From Planctomycetaceae bacterium (GTDB lineage Bacteria; Planctomycetota; Planctomycetia; Planctomycetales; Planctomycetaceae), in NCBI GenBank assembly GCA_017795105.1, contig CP051247.1, positions 4,558,001 through 4,622,000 of the forward strand: a stretch of 64,000 nucleotides of DNA, given 5' to 3'. The notes under the pieces are model-generated. The model ran no database searches and was not told the origin of the DNA. It was given only the letters and a program-made list of their open reading frames with translations. Below, piece after piece: positions 1 through 8,434 of this stretch (position 1 is the stretch's first letter; every line of letters starts with the position of its first letter). A program made the position numbers and the translations under genes.

Positions 1-682
1 GCCTTTCACGCTGAAGACGTTGCAGGGCAAGGATTTCCAGGCGCATTCGGTCATTATCGCGACCGGGGCCCGGGCGAACTACCTGGGACTGGAGTCTGAA
101 GAACGCTTCAAGAACATGGGCGTTTCTGCCTGTGCCGTTTGCGATGGCGCTCTGCCGCGGTTCCGTAACAAGCCGCTTGTGGTTGTTGGCGGGGGAGACT
201 CGGCCATGGAAGAAGCCACCTTCCTCACAAAGTTCGCCTCGAAGGTTTACATTGTCCACCGTCGCGACGAGTTCCGGGCCAGTAAGATCATGGCCGAACG
301 GGCTCTGGCCAATGAAAAGATCGACGTGAAGTGGAACTCCGTCATCGATGAAGTCCTCGGGGATGAGAAGCAGGGTGTGACCGGCGTCCGGATTCGCAGT
401 TCGGTCGATGACAGCCAGACCGAAGAGATCGAAGCGACCGGATATTTCGCCGCGATCGGACATACTCCAAATACCGATTTCCTCGGTGGTCAGGTCGAAA
501 CTCACCCCAATAAGTACATCAAGTGGACTGTCCCGTTCCGCACCAATACCAGTGTCGAAGGCGTTTTTGCTGCAGGCGACGTGGCCGACGACTACTACAA
601 GCAGGCGATCAGCGCGGCCGGGAGTGGCTGCATGGCCGCTTTGGACGCCGAACGCTGGCTCTCCGCCCAGGGACATCACTAA
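1..682 (+). CDS. trxB: Thioredoxin-disulfide reductase, 3' part (5' end outside window)
   Basis: This FAD/NADPH flavoprotein reduces thioredoxin in the cytoplasm. The reading frame is open from base 2, so the gene starts upstream of the window; about 226 residues are visible. The redox pair CAVC (Cys codons at 131-133 and 140-142) lies in the expected context before DGA. The NADPH-binding glycine motif GGGDSAMEEA and the C-terminal FAD motif GVFAAGDVAD follow in the right order. The TTG at base 20 is internal and not a credible start. A repeat-rich spacer of about 225 bp separates it from the next gene, so co-transcription is not evident. Confidence 0.95.
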   Translation, partial: PFTLKTLQGKDFQAHSVIIATGARANYLGLESEERFKNMGVSACAVCDGALPRFRNKPLVVVGGGDSAMEEATFLTKFASKVYIVHRRDEFRASKIMAERALANEKIDVKWNSVIDEVLGDEKQGVTGVRIRSSVDDSQTEEIEATGYFAAIGHTPNTDFLGGQVETHPNKYIKWTVPFRTNTSVEGVFAAGDVADDYYKQAISAAGSGCMAALDAERWLSAQGHH

Positions 683-850
683 GCCTGCGGATATCGATCG
701 GGGGCCATGCCCACGCTCGCGTGGGCATGCATTTGTCCTTAACCCGTCCGATATCACATGCCCATACAACGGTGGGCATGGCACCCCGAGATCATTCTCG
801 CGGATCTCGCCCCACCGGCAGGGTGGCACACAGATTCCGGTCTGTGCACA
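683..850. repeat. Palindromic intergenic repeats downstream of trxB
   Basis: A perfect 11-bp inverted repeat (CATGCCCACGC / GCGTGGGCATG, 706-716 and 719-729, 2-nt loop) is followed by a second, related palindrome (CATGCCCA / TGGGCATG, about 757-779) ending in GGCACCCC. A third hairpin of a different family (GGCACACAGAT...GTCTGTGC) lies at about 824-848. Relatives recur at 9777, 9922, 52079, 58527 and 58721 (the CATGC family) and at 6842, 31106, 38139 and 52193 (the CACAGAC family). Confidence 0.8.
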
Positions 851-907
851 ATAAATGTCTCTGAAATCAAGACCCTGTGAATCCTCTCAACAGGAAGTGA
901 ATTCCTC

Positions 908-2089
908 ATGCTGACCGAAGAAGGCTGCAAGAAACGCCGTTCTCTCCTCTGGTCCCGCGTTCCCGAACATCTGGAATGGCTGCTCATCGCCGACCCCCGG
1001 CACGTGCAGTATCTGTCGAACTTCATGGTCCAGCCGCTCAGTTTCTCTCTGGGGGAACGCTGCCTGCTGCTGCTCGAACGCGACGGGGAAAAGGCGACGC
1101 TGCTCGGCGACAACTTCTCGATCCGCTCCGCGGCTGCCAAAGCCTATGTCGACGAAGAAGTCGTTGAAGGCTGGTACGATCACAAGCATTCGGTCATCAA
1201 TCGCGATCACGCTCTGTTCAATGCCGTGAAGACCGTGGCGGAACGACTGCTGGGCAAACCCGGCTCGGTCGAAGCCGAGTGGCTGCCCGTCGGAGCCTGG
1301 GAGATTCTGGCGGCCGACCACGAAGCGCATTCAGTTTCCAACGAAGACAGCGGCAAGCACAAAACGACGTCGCTCGATCTGGGAACGGTCATTCGCTCGA
1401 TGCGTCGCAGCAAATTCCCGGATGAAATCGACCTGATGAAAGTCTGCATGAAAGCCGGAGCAGCCGGTCAGCAGCGGGCTCGCGACGTCATCGCAGAAGG
1501 CGTGACCGAATTCGAACTGTACCGTCAGGTTCAGGAAGCAGCGGTCGCTGCCGCTGGACGCCCGGGGCTCGTTTACGGCGACTTCCGCGCCTGTACGACA
1601 AAGAACCCGAAACAGGGCGGACTGCCGACCGATTACAAACTGCAGTCCGGCGACCTGTTCGTGCTCGACTACTCGGTGGTCCTGTGTGGGTACCGCAGCG
1701 ACTTCACGAATACCCTCGCTGTGACGGAGCCGACACCGGAGCAGGTCAAGTTCTTCGAGATGTGTTCGGCTGGCATGAAGGCCGGGGAAGAAATGCTGAA
1801 AGCGGGCGTGAAGTGCGCCGACGTCTACAAGGCCGTCAAGCAGCCCTATCTCGATGCGGGTAAGGGCGATGTCTTCACCCATCACGCCGGTCATGGTCTC
1901 GGCCTCGGACATCCCGAAGCTCCGATTCTGGTTCCGGAAAGCACCGACACTCTGCAGGCGGGCGATGTGGTCACGCTGGAGCCAGGCGCCTATGAAGAAG
2001 GTGTCGGCGGCATGCGGATCGAACACAATTATCTGATCACCGAAACCGGTTACGAACGGCTGAGTGATCACACAATCTCACTGACCTGA
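908..2089 (+). CDS. M24 family metallopeptidase (Xaa-Pro aminopeptidase-like)
   Basis: Predicted cytoplasmic dinuclear-metal aminopeptidase/prolidase of 393 residues. It has an N-terminal creatinase-like domain (to about residue 155) and a C-terminal pita-bread domain. All five expected metal ligands are visible: D254 in LDYS, D265 in SDFTN, the His of HAGHGLGLGH, the Glu of LEPGAY and the Glu of RIEHNY. AGGAAG upstream supports the ATG start. The next gene begins 8 bp after its stop, so it probably heads a three-gene operon. Family members cleave an N-terminal residue from peptides with proline in second position; the true substrate here cannot be read from sequence. Confidence 0.9.
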   Translation: MLTEEGCKKRRSLLWSRVPEHLEWLLIADPRHVQYLSNFMVQPLSFSLGERCLLLLERDGEKATLLGDNFSIRSAAAKAYVDEEVVEGWYDHKHSVINRDHALFNAVKTVAERLLGKPGSVEAEWLPVGAWEILAADHEAHSVSNEDSGKHKTTSLDLGTVIRSMRRSKFPDEIDLMKVCMKAGAAGQQRARDVIAEGVTEFELYRQVQEAAVAAAGRPGLVYGDFRACTTKNPKQGGLPTDYKLQSGDLFVLDYSVVLCGYRSDFTNTLAVTEPTPEQVKFFEMCSAGMKAGEEMLKAGVKCADVYKAVKQPYLDAGKGDVFTHHAGHGLGLGHPEAPILVPESTDTLQAGDVVTLEPGAYEEGVGGMRIEHNYLITETGYERLSDHTISLT

Positions 2090-2097
2090 TCCGTTCC

Positions 2098-3309
2098 GTG
2101 TCCGAACCCTTTTCCGAACTTGTCCAACGCCGACTGGCGACAATCCGCGACGAAGGATTGCTGCGAAAACGTCGGCTGGTCGAGCCGCTCGGAGAAGGGC
2201 GCTGTCGGCTGAACGGTCGCGAACTCTGGGACTTTTCCAGCAACGATTATCACGGGCTGGCCAATCATCCCGAAGTGATCGCCGCTGCCTGCGAGTCAAC
2301 TCGTGCCCATGGTCTGGGAGCCCGGGCCAGCGTGCTGATTTCCGGTTGGACGCCCGCTCATCAGGCGTTGCGGGATCAACTCTCGCAGTTTGAGGCCGCC
2401 GAGGATGTGTTGCTCTGCTCGTCGGGATATGCGGCCTGTCAGGGAGCGATCTCTGCTCTGATCGAACCGGGCGATCTGATCTTCTGCGACCGGCTCAATC
2501 ACGCCTGTCTGATCGACGGCTGCCGCCTTTCCGGTGGTTCACTGCGAGTGTTCCGTCACAACGAACTCGATGCCCTCGAACGGCAATTGCAAAAGGCACA
2601 TTCGCACAACGGCCGCCGGTGGATCGTCACGGAATCCGTGTTCGGAATGGACGGGATTCTCGCTCCACTCGGGCGACTCGTGGAGCTGGCCGAACAGTAC
2701 GACGCCACGATCATCTGCGATGAAGCCCATGCGACGGGGATCTACGGCTCCTGCGGACAGGGGGCGGTGACTGACCTTCGGGAGTCGGGCCGCTATGATG
2801 TCGAGCAGATTGATCGCCGGATTCCCGTGCGGATTGGAACACTGAGTAAGGCACTCGGCTCTCAGGGAGGGTTTATTGCCGGTTCCGCGGAGCTGACTCA
2901 ACTGTTGTGGAATACCTCGCGGCCGCTCATGTTCTCGACAGGGTTGTCCGTTGCCGCGTGTGCGGGAGCCTCGGCCTCAGTTCGACTGCTGCAGGAGCAG
3001 CCCGATCGCTGCCGGCATCTGCGTCGAGCAGCCGCCGAGCTACGACAAACACTGAGCGAGGCCGCCCTGACTCTTCTCGGCGATTCCGACTCGCCGATTG
3101 TATCCCTTGTCCTGGAAGATCCGGAACGCACGATGAACTGGGCGGGCGAGCTGGAAGCGGCCGGCTTTCTGGTGGGAGCAATTCGACCGCCCACTGTTCC
3201 CAATAACACCGCAAGATTGCGAATCTCACTCAGCTCGGTTCATTCGCCGAATGTGCTGGATGAGCTGACTCAGATCCTGTTGAAACTTCACGAAGCATCT
3301 TCCGTATGA
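2098..3309 (+). CDS. bioF: Alpha-oxoamine synthase, 8-amino-7-oxononanoate synthase-like
   Basis: PLP-dependent fold-type I enzyme of 403 residues with a GTG start. Family members condense an acyl-CoA with an amino acid; BioF uses pimeloyl-CoA/ACP and L-alanine in biotin synthesis. Visible hallmarks are the N-terminal FSSNDYHGL, the PLP-stacking His in NHACLIDG, the cofactor Asp in CDEAHATG, and the Schiff-base lysine K251 in TLSKALGSQGG. No other biotin gene is in the window. It overlaps the next hydrolase gene by 4 bp (GTATGA junction). Related synthases such as Kbl share the fold, so the biotin role is likely but not proven by context. Confidence 0.8.
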   Translation: MSEPFSELVQRRLATIRDEGLLRKRRLVEPLGEGRCRLNGRELWDFSSNDYHGLANHPEVIAAACESTRAHGLGARASVLISGWTPAHQALRDQLSQFEAAEDVLLCSSGYAACQGAISALIEPGDLIFCDRLNHACLIDGCRLSGGSLRVFRHNELDALERQLQKAHSHNGRRWIVTESVFGMDGILAPLGRLVELAEQYDATIICDEAHATGIYGSCGQGAVTDLRESGRYDVEQIDRRIPVRIGTLSKALGSQGGFIAGSAELTQLLWNTSRPLMFSTGLSVAACAGASASVRLLQEQPDRCRHLRRAAAELRQTLSEAALTLLGDSDSPIVSLVLEDPERTMNWAGELEAAGFLVGAIRPPTVPNNTARLRISLSSVHSPNVLDELTQILLKLHEASSV

Positions 3310-4229
3310 CTGACAGCGAAACGTCTCTCACCGAACAGGACGTCCATCCCGCCGTTTCGAAAGCCGGGCTGGCCGAGGAGTATCCGTTCGCCTCGCGGTT
3401 TCTGCAGACCGAGTTCGGCAATGTGCATTACATCGACGAAGGGCAGGGGCCGGTTCTGCTGTTCGTGCACGGCAATCCGACCTGGAGTTTTGCCTGGCGG
3501 AATCTGATCAAGCAGCTCTCGCCGGAGTATCGCTGTATCGCCGTCGATCATCTTGGCTGTGGTCTTTCGGACAAGCCCCAACTGCGTGCCTATCAGCTCA
3601 GCCAACATGTCGATCGGCTGCAGCAACTCGTCGAATCACTCCAGTTGCGGAACATCACGTTGATTGCCCACGACTGGGGCGGAGCGATCGGTTGCGGCGT
3701 CGCTGGTCGCACGCCGGACCAGTTCTCGCGGCTCGTGCTGATGAACACGGCTGCCTTTCGTTCCAAGCGAATTCCGCTTCGCATCGCCGTTTGTCGAACG
3801 CCGTTGCTCGGTTCCTTCGGCGTCCGCGGTTTGAATCTCTTCGCCGGAGCAGCTGTCCGAATGGCCGTGAATGAAGCCCATCCGCTGCCGGAACGGATCA
3901 AGAAGGGGTACCTGCTGCCCTATGATACGTGGACGAATCGAATTGCCGTCGACAAATTCGTGAAGGACATCCCCCTTCGTCCGACCCATCCCAGCTACCG
4001 GGCTCTGGTCGAGATTGAAGAGAATCTGGAACGGCTTCAGGGGAAACCGATGCTCCTTCCCTGGGGCATGAAAGACTGGTGCTTCACGCCGCATTTCCTG
4101 CGCGAATTCCAGAAGCGTTTCCCCTCGGCTCAGTCAGTCGAATTTCCGATGGCCGGGCATTATCTGTTCGAAGAACGTCCCGATGATCTCACGGCTGCCA
4201 TCCGGGAGTTCCTCGATCAGAACTCGTAA
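3306..4229 (+). CDS. Alpha/beta hydrolase, haloalkane dehalogenase / OleB-like
   Basis: A 307-residue alpha/beta hydrolase translationally coupled to the BioF-like gene (ATGA overlap). It carries the oxyanion-hole motif HGNPTW, the segment DHLGCGLSDKP, and a nucleophile elbow AHDWGG in which Asp123 replaces the usual serine. An Asp nucleophile defines the haloalkane dehalogenase group, which includes OleB beta-lactone decarboxylases. The late GHYLFEE supplies the catalytic His. GCGLSDKP resembles what I know of OleB, but oleA, oleC and oleD are not present here, so olefin synthesis is not supported. Its last 13 bp overlap the convergent rhomboid gene. Confidence 0.8.
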   Translation: MTDSETSLTEQDVHPAVSKAGLAEEYPFASRFLQTEFGNVHYIDEGQGPVLLFVHGNPTWSFAWRNLIKQLSPEYRCIAVDHLGCGLSDKPQLRAYQLSQHVDRLQQLVESLQLRNITLIAHDWGGAIGCGVAGRTPDQFSRLVLMNTAAFRSKRIPLRIAVCRTPLLGSFGVRGLNLFAGAAVRMAVNEAHPLPERIKKGYLLPYDTWTNRIAVDKFVKDIPLRPTHPSYRALVEIEENLERLQGKPMLLPWGMKDWCFTPHFLREFQKRFPSAQSVEFPMAGHYLFEERPDDLTAAIREFLDQNS

Positions 4230-4996
4230 GTCGGTGGCTCGGGAATTGGCGGGCGGATGAGGTTGGCGTTCTTCAGAAACACGACCACGAGGAATCCCGC
4301 GGCGAATCCCCCAATGTGAGCCCACCAGGCGACCCCGCTCGCTTCCGTTCCTCCTGGCGCGAATGAACCCTGCAGCAACTGGAACAGAATCCAGATTCCC
4401 AGAAACACCTGGGCAGGGAGTTGAACGGTGAAGAAAATAATGAAGAGGGGCACGAGCGCCACGACCTTCGAATGCGGATAGAGCACGAAGTACCCTCCCA
4501 TCACCCCGGCGATCGCTCCGCTGGCTCCAATTGTCGGCATGGTCGAGCCCGGCATACTTGCGAAGTGAGCCAGTCCGGCGAGGACTCCTGTCCCCAGATA
4601 GAACAGGAGATAGCCGAAATGACCGAAGCAGTCTTCGACATTATCTCCGAAGATGAACAGGAACAGCATGTTTCCGAGGAAGTGCATCCAGCCTCCATGC
4701 AGAAACATGCAGGTAATCAACGTGATCAGAGGGGGAACGGCTGAAGGAGCAGCCGGCCGGGAGACGATCTCGTATTCACCGGGCCGCCCGCTCGGTGCGG
4801 GCTTGTATTCCTCAATCGAAATCTCCGCACCCGGATTCACCAGCCGGGCCGGAATCATCCCGTAACGTTCCACCAGATTGGTGCCGGATCCCTCGCCGGT
4901 GATCTGCTGGAAGAAGACCACTGCGCAGATGATGATCAGCAGATAATTAACAAACGGAGTGCTCCGGGACGGCACGGTATCGTGAAGAGGGATCAT
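4217..4996 (-). CDS. Rhomboid family intramembrane serine protease
   Basis: Polytopic membrane protease of 259 residues. The catalytic dyad is visible: Ser159 in GASGA and His227 in WWAHIGG, with the conserved L1-loop element HGGWMHFLGNM before them. A first membrane helix at about residues 16-31 is followed by a soluble insertion (about 35-85) before the catalytic core, a layout common in bacterial rhomboids. Start is ATG. It is transcribed toward the hydrolase and shares 13 bp with its 3' end. Substrates are unknown. Confidence 0.92.
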   Translation of the reverse strand: MIPLHDTVPSRSTPFVNYLLIIICAVVFFQQITGEGSGTNLVERYGMIPARLVNPGAEISIEEYKPAPSGRPGEYEIVSRPAAPSAVPPLITLITCMFLHGGWMHFLGNMLFLFIFGDNVEDCFGHFGYLLFYLGTGVLAGLAHFASMPGSTMPTIGASGAIAGVMGGYFVLYPHSKVVALVPLFIIFFTVQLPAQVFLGIWILFQLLQGSFAPGGTEASGVAWWAHIGGFAAGFLVVVFLKNANLIRPPIPEPPTYEF

Positions 4997-5303
4997 GGTT
5001 TCAGGCGGCCTTTGGTGCGAATTCAGAGGAGTGGATGGGAAGCCCCGGTTGCTCTGTGATCGGGCCGGGAAGCAATTTCAGACCGGCTTCTCCACCCGAT
5101 AAAAATTAACAGCCAGCAGCGTAATACAAGTTCCGCGCCAATCTGTCGGAGGGAAGAGGAATTCTCTCCCGTTCAATCTACATTAGCAGCCTGAAATCGC
5201 TTGTCAGCCGGGCGGGACGTGATTAGACTTCCCAATCACCAAAAATTGGGAGCCGCCGCAGCCGGTACGCCCGTACACAGCAGTTACCCTGGATTTCCGA
5301 GTT

Positions 5304-5564
5304 ATGCAAAAAGACATTCATCCTGATTACCATCCCGTCGTGTTTCTGGATACCGGTTCGGGCGATAAGTTCCTGACCCGTTCGACCATGAAGTCGAAGG
5401 AAACCGTGAAGTGGGAAGATGGGAATGAGTATCCGCTGGTGAAAGTCGATATCAGCGCCTACTCCCATCCGTTTTTCACCGGCCAGATGAAGTACGTCGA
5501 CACCGCCGGTCGCGTCGAGAAGTTCCAGAAGAAGTACAACTGGGCCAAGCGAAAGAAGAGCTAA
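5304..5564 (+). CDS. rpmE: 50S ribosomal protein L31, type B
   Basis: An 86-residue ribosomal protein beginning MQKDIHPDYHPVVFLD. It has no cysteine, so it lacks the zinc-binding Cys motif of type A L31 and belongs to the zinc-independent type B class. The C-terminal FTGQ and KYNWAKRKKS are typical of the family. It lies about 200 bp ahead of prfA, a common neighbour of rpmE, so co-transcription is plausible. The leader has a hairpin (CCCAAT / ATTGGG near 5231-5250) that could be regulatory. Confidence 0.95.
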   Translation: MQKDIHPDYHPVVFLDTGSGDKFLTRSTMKSKETVKWEDGNEYPLVKVDISAYSHPFFTGQMKYVDTAGRVEKFQKKYNWAKRKKS

Positions 5565-5758
5565 GGTCTTTTCTGGCAGATTGTATGGGCGCGAAAGGCG
5601 TAACATGTTCGAGTATGCTCCTGCAGTTCGTTGCAGACCAATTCGGGACGTGTTCTAGCTGGCTGCGAACGCTCGCGGCGATTGTCTAATCGCACGCGCG
5701 GAACGTTTTCCCCGCTTGCCGGATAGTCCGGCTGTTCGCACTCAAGGCTCAGTTTGTC

Positions 5759-6832
5759 ATGTTTCCCAGTCTGGAAACGAAGTACCGCCGCTTTCAGGAA
5801 CTCGAAAAGAAGCTGGTCGATCCGGAAGTCCTCTCCGATCCCCAGAAGTTGCTGGCCATTCAGAAAGAGTACGGCGGCCTGAAAAAGGTCGCCGCGGCCG
5901 TCAAGAGCTACCACGCTCTGAAGGACGACATTGAAGCGGCCGAGATGATGCTCGAGGAAGAGGACGACCCGAAGGATCGGGAATACGCCCGCAAAGAACT
6001 CGATCAGCTCGAAGAGCAGATGGAGAAAATGCAGGAGGAACTCGAGGATCTGGCGACTGCCGGCGACTCGATTACTCGCGGCGGGCTTATCCTCGAAATT
6101 CGAGCTGGCACCGGGGGCGACGAAGCAGCGCTGTTCGCCCACGATCTCTACGAGATGTATACCCGCTACATGGATATCCAGGGCTGGAAGCACGAAGTGC
6201 TCGATTTCCAGCCGACGGAAATGGGCGGCATCAAGGAAGTCGTCCTTTCTGTTACCGGTGAAGGGGCCTTCCACGCTCTGCAGTTCGAGAGTGGCGGGCA
6301 TCGTGTGCAGCGAGTGCCCGAAACCGAAACGCAGGGGCGTATCCACACCAGCGCCGCGACTGTCGCCGTGCTGCCGGAAGCCGATGATGTTGAGATCGAG
6401 GTCAAGGACGAAGATCTGCAGATCGACACCTACCGGGCCTCGGGGCCGGGCGGACAGAAGGTCAACAAGACCGAATCGGCCATCCGCATCACCCACCTTC
6501 CGACCGGAACCGTGGTGACGTGCCAGGATGAAAAGAGCCAGCACAAGAACAAGGCCAAGGCGATGAAGGTGCTGCGAAGCCGCATTCTGGAAGCTCAGCA
6601 GCAGAAAGAAGCCAACGAACGGGCCGAGCATCGCCGGACTCTCATCGGAACCGGCGACCGCAGCAGCCGCATTCGGACCTACAACTTTCCGCAGGCCCGC
6701 GTGACAGATCACCGCATCGGTTTGACCCTGCACAAGCTCGACCAGATAATGCAGGGGAATCTGGATGAACTGATTCAGCAGCTCCTCGAGTTCGACCGCC
6801 AGGAACGACTCAACAGTCAGGCCACCGACTAA
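5759..6832 (+). CDS. prfA: Peptide chain release factor 1
   Basis: Class I release factor of 357 residues that recognises UAA/UAG and triggers peptidyl-tRNA hydrolysis. The GGQ motif is in SGPGGQKVNK. The tripeptide codon-recognition position reads PET in RVPETETQGR, matching the RF1 PxT pattern and not the RF2 SPF. GRIHTSAATVAVLPE is another RF1 signature. Length is normal and the start is ATG. Downstream lies prmC, which methylates the GGQ glutamine, a classic functional pair; a 247-bp repeat-containing spacer separates them. Confidence 0.97.
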   Translation: MFPSLETKYRRFQELEKKLVDPEVLSDPQKLLAIQKEYGGLKKVAAAVKSYHALKDDIEAAEMMLEEEDDPKDREYARKELDQLEEQMEKMQEELEDLATAGDSITRGGLILEIRAGTGGDEAALFAHDLYEMYTRYMDIQGWKHEVLDFQPTEMGGIKEVVLSVTGEGAFHALQFESGGHRVQRVPETETQGRIHTSAATVAVLPEADDVEIEVKDEDLQIDTYRASGPGGQKVNKTESAIRITHLPTGTVVTCQDEKSQHKNKAKAMKVLRSRILEAQQQKEANERAEHRRTLIGTGDRSSRIRTYNFPQARVTDHRIGLTLHKLDQIMQGNLDELIQQLLEFDRQERLNSQATD

Positions 6833-6841
6833 CAAACGGCA

Positions 6842-6953
6842 GGATGGCACAGAGATTGATCTCTGTGTTGCGATAGCAGCAAGCGGCTTGTCCTCAGTGA
6901 TGCTTGAGCGATCCGCGTCGAATGACGCCCAGACAGGAATGTCTGTGCCACTC
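6842..6953. repeat. MITE-like paired CACAGA palindromes between prfA and prmC
   Basis: The element has outward ends TGGCACAGAGA... (6846) and ...TGTCTGTGCCA (to about 6951). Each end contains its own hairpin (CACAGAGAT-TG-ATCTCTGTG; CAGACA-GGAA-TGTCTG). The same composite recurs in opposite orientation at 52193-52302, with recognisable similarity in the spacer (GGCTTGTC...), and a looser version is at 31106-31256. Confidence 0.75.
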
Positions 6954-7079
6954 TGTGGAGCGAATTTGCTGCATCGGGGGACTGTGCGATATCGTAAGTG
7001 TGAGCGCTGCGAACCGATGCCATCCAGACACTGGCCGAGCCAGACAAGCTGATCGATCTGATTTGTCAGGAGGACGTTC

Positions 7080-7979
7080 TTGGAACAGTCGGAAGTTCAA
7101 AAACCGGTGACGACCGAATCCGCCGAGCCCTGGACCTTGCAGCGAATTCTGCAATGGACCACTGACCATCTGAAAAAGCATGGGGTCGAATCGGCACGCC
7201 TCGAAAGCGAGATTCTGCTTGCTCACGCCCGCAAGTGTCACCGCATCGAGCTCTACACGCACTTCAGCGAGATTGTCAGCGATGAAGTCCGCTCGAAGAT
7301 GCGGGACCTCGTCAAACGGCGGGTCAAACACGAGCCGGTCGCGTATCTGGTCGGCCGCAAGGAATTCTTCAGCCTGAACTTCGAAGTCGGCCCTGGTGTG
7401 TTTGTCCCACGCCCGGAAACCGAAACGCTGGTCATGGAAGGACTCGCCGCTCTGCAGGAGGTGAAGAGCCCCCGGATTCTCGAACTCTGCTCAGGCAGCG
7501 GCTGCATCTCCATTTCGCTGGCGAAACAGCGGGCCGACGCTCGAGTGACCGCCGTCGAACTGCACGACGCTCCGTTTCAGGCCACGACCCACAACGCCGA
7601 AAAACTCAAAGTCGCGGACCGCATGCAGGTCCTGCAGGGAAGTCTGTTCGAGCCGGTCCCCAAAGAACCATTCGATCTGCTGGTGAGCAATCCGCCCTAC
7701 GTTCGCAAGGATGAGATTTCCGGTCTGGCCCCCGACATTGTCCATCACGAACCCCACGCGGCTCTCGACGGCGGAGAAGACGGCCTCGATTTTGTTCGCG
7801 AGATCCTGACCAAAGGCCCGGACTACGTCCGCTCCGGCGGCGTCTGTCTGCTGGAAATGGATCCCGCGCAAATGAAAGCCGCCATTCCCTTCGCGGAACA
7901 GACCGGCCAGTGGACCGATCTCCGTGGCATTAACGATCTGGCGGGGAAACCCCGTTTCCTGTTTGCCCGCAGGAAGTGA
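7080..7979 (+). CDS. prmC: Release factor glutamine N5-methyltransferase
   Basis: SAM-dependent methyltransferase of 299 residues that methylates the GGQ glutamine of RF1/RF2. It has the N-terminal helical release-factor-binding domain, the SAM-binding ELCSGSGCISI, and the catalytic NPPY in LLVSNPPYVRKDE. The PRPETETL segment (about residue 115) is a PrmC signature. The start is TTG at 7080, chosen because AGGAGG lies at the correct distance upstream. Its position after prfA supports the function. Confidence 0.95.
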   Translation: MEQSEVQKPVTTESAEPWTLQRILQWTTDHLKKHGVESARLESEILLAHARKCHRIELYTHFSEIVSDEVRSKMRDLVKRRVKHEPVAYLVGRKEFFSLNFEVGPGVFVPRPETETLVMEGLAALQEVKSPRILELCSGSGCISISLAKQRADARVTAVELHDAPFQATTHNAEKLKVADRMQVLQGSLFEPVPKEPFDLLVSNPPYVRKDEISGLAPDIVHHEPHAALDGGEDGLDFVREILTKGPDYVRSGGVCLLEMDPAQMKAAIPFAEQTGQWTDLRGINDLAGKPRFLFARRK

Positions 7980-7995
7980 ATAGAAGTAGTAGATT

Positions 7996-8036
7996 GGCCC
8001 GGCCGAAACCGCCGGGTGACGAAGTCACAAGAGGTA
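7996..8036 (+). repeat. Dual-hairpin GNA-triloop element, copy 1
   Basis: Hairpin 1 is CCCGGC / GCCGGG (7998-8003, 8011-8016). Hairpin 2 is TGAC-GAA-GTCA (8017-8027). The tail CAAGAGGT follows at 8028-8035. The second stem differs from other copies by compensating changes while the GNA loop and tail are kept. An inverted tail (CCTCTTGTCG) lies at about 8090-8099. Confidence 0.75.
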
Positions 8037-8139
8037 GCGCCATGTGCGCGAGAACGGTTCACTGACACAACACGTGGATGACTCAGCCTCTTGTCGCTCG
8101 GGACGTGGGATTTATTACTCAAGGGTTTCATGTCCCTTC

Positions 8140-8305
8140 GCCCCCTTTAGGGGGAGAAGGCGCCCGAAGGGCGGATGAGGGGGCGATGAACCAGCGATAT
8201 TCCATACACGTAAGTACAAATACGATTCAATGGCCTGTGGAGCATGCTACCCGCATTTCCCCCTCACCCTAACCCTCTCCCCCACGGGGGCGAGGAAACT
8301 TAACT
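8140..8305. repeat. Long intergenic repeat, copy 1 (CCCTAACCCTCTCCCC family)
   Basis: This region begins with a CCCCCTTTAGGGGG palindrome, continues with AAGGGCGGATGAGGGGGCGAT, an A/T-richer middle (GCGATATTCCATACA), and ends with CCTCACCCTAACCCTCTCCC then GGGGGCGAGG. The core 8167-8300 aligns base for base over long stretches with 40927-41050. With copy 1 of the dual-hairpin element it fills most of the 455 bp between prmC and murA; I see no gene there. Confidence 0.8.
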
Positions 8306-8434
8306 TACCGGCGATCCCTCTTAGAGTTGGTGATTGGAAACCCTCTGACGAATAAATCCTGCGTTCCTCGCGACCCAGCCGAAACGGCTGGGCCACCCGT
8401 AGTTAACCCACATTTGACCTCTCCCGGAGCCAAC

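Noticed and set aside
3306..4229. Assigning the hydrolase as BioH
   Set aside because: The nucleophile elbow is AHDWGG with Asp; BioH needs Ser (GxSxG).
8327..8434. 36-codon N-terminal extension of murA
   Set aside because: The extension lies in repeat DNA, and the MurA family begins at MDELRIRGG.
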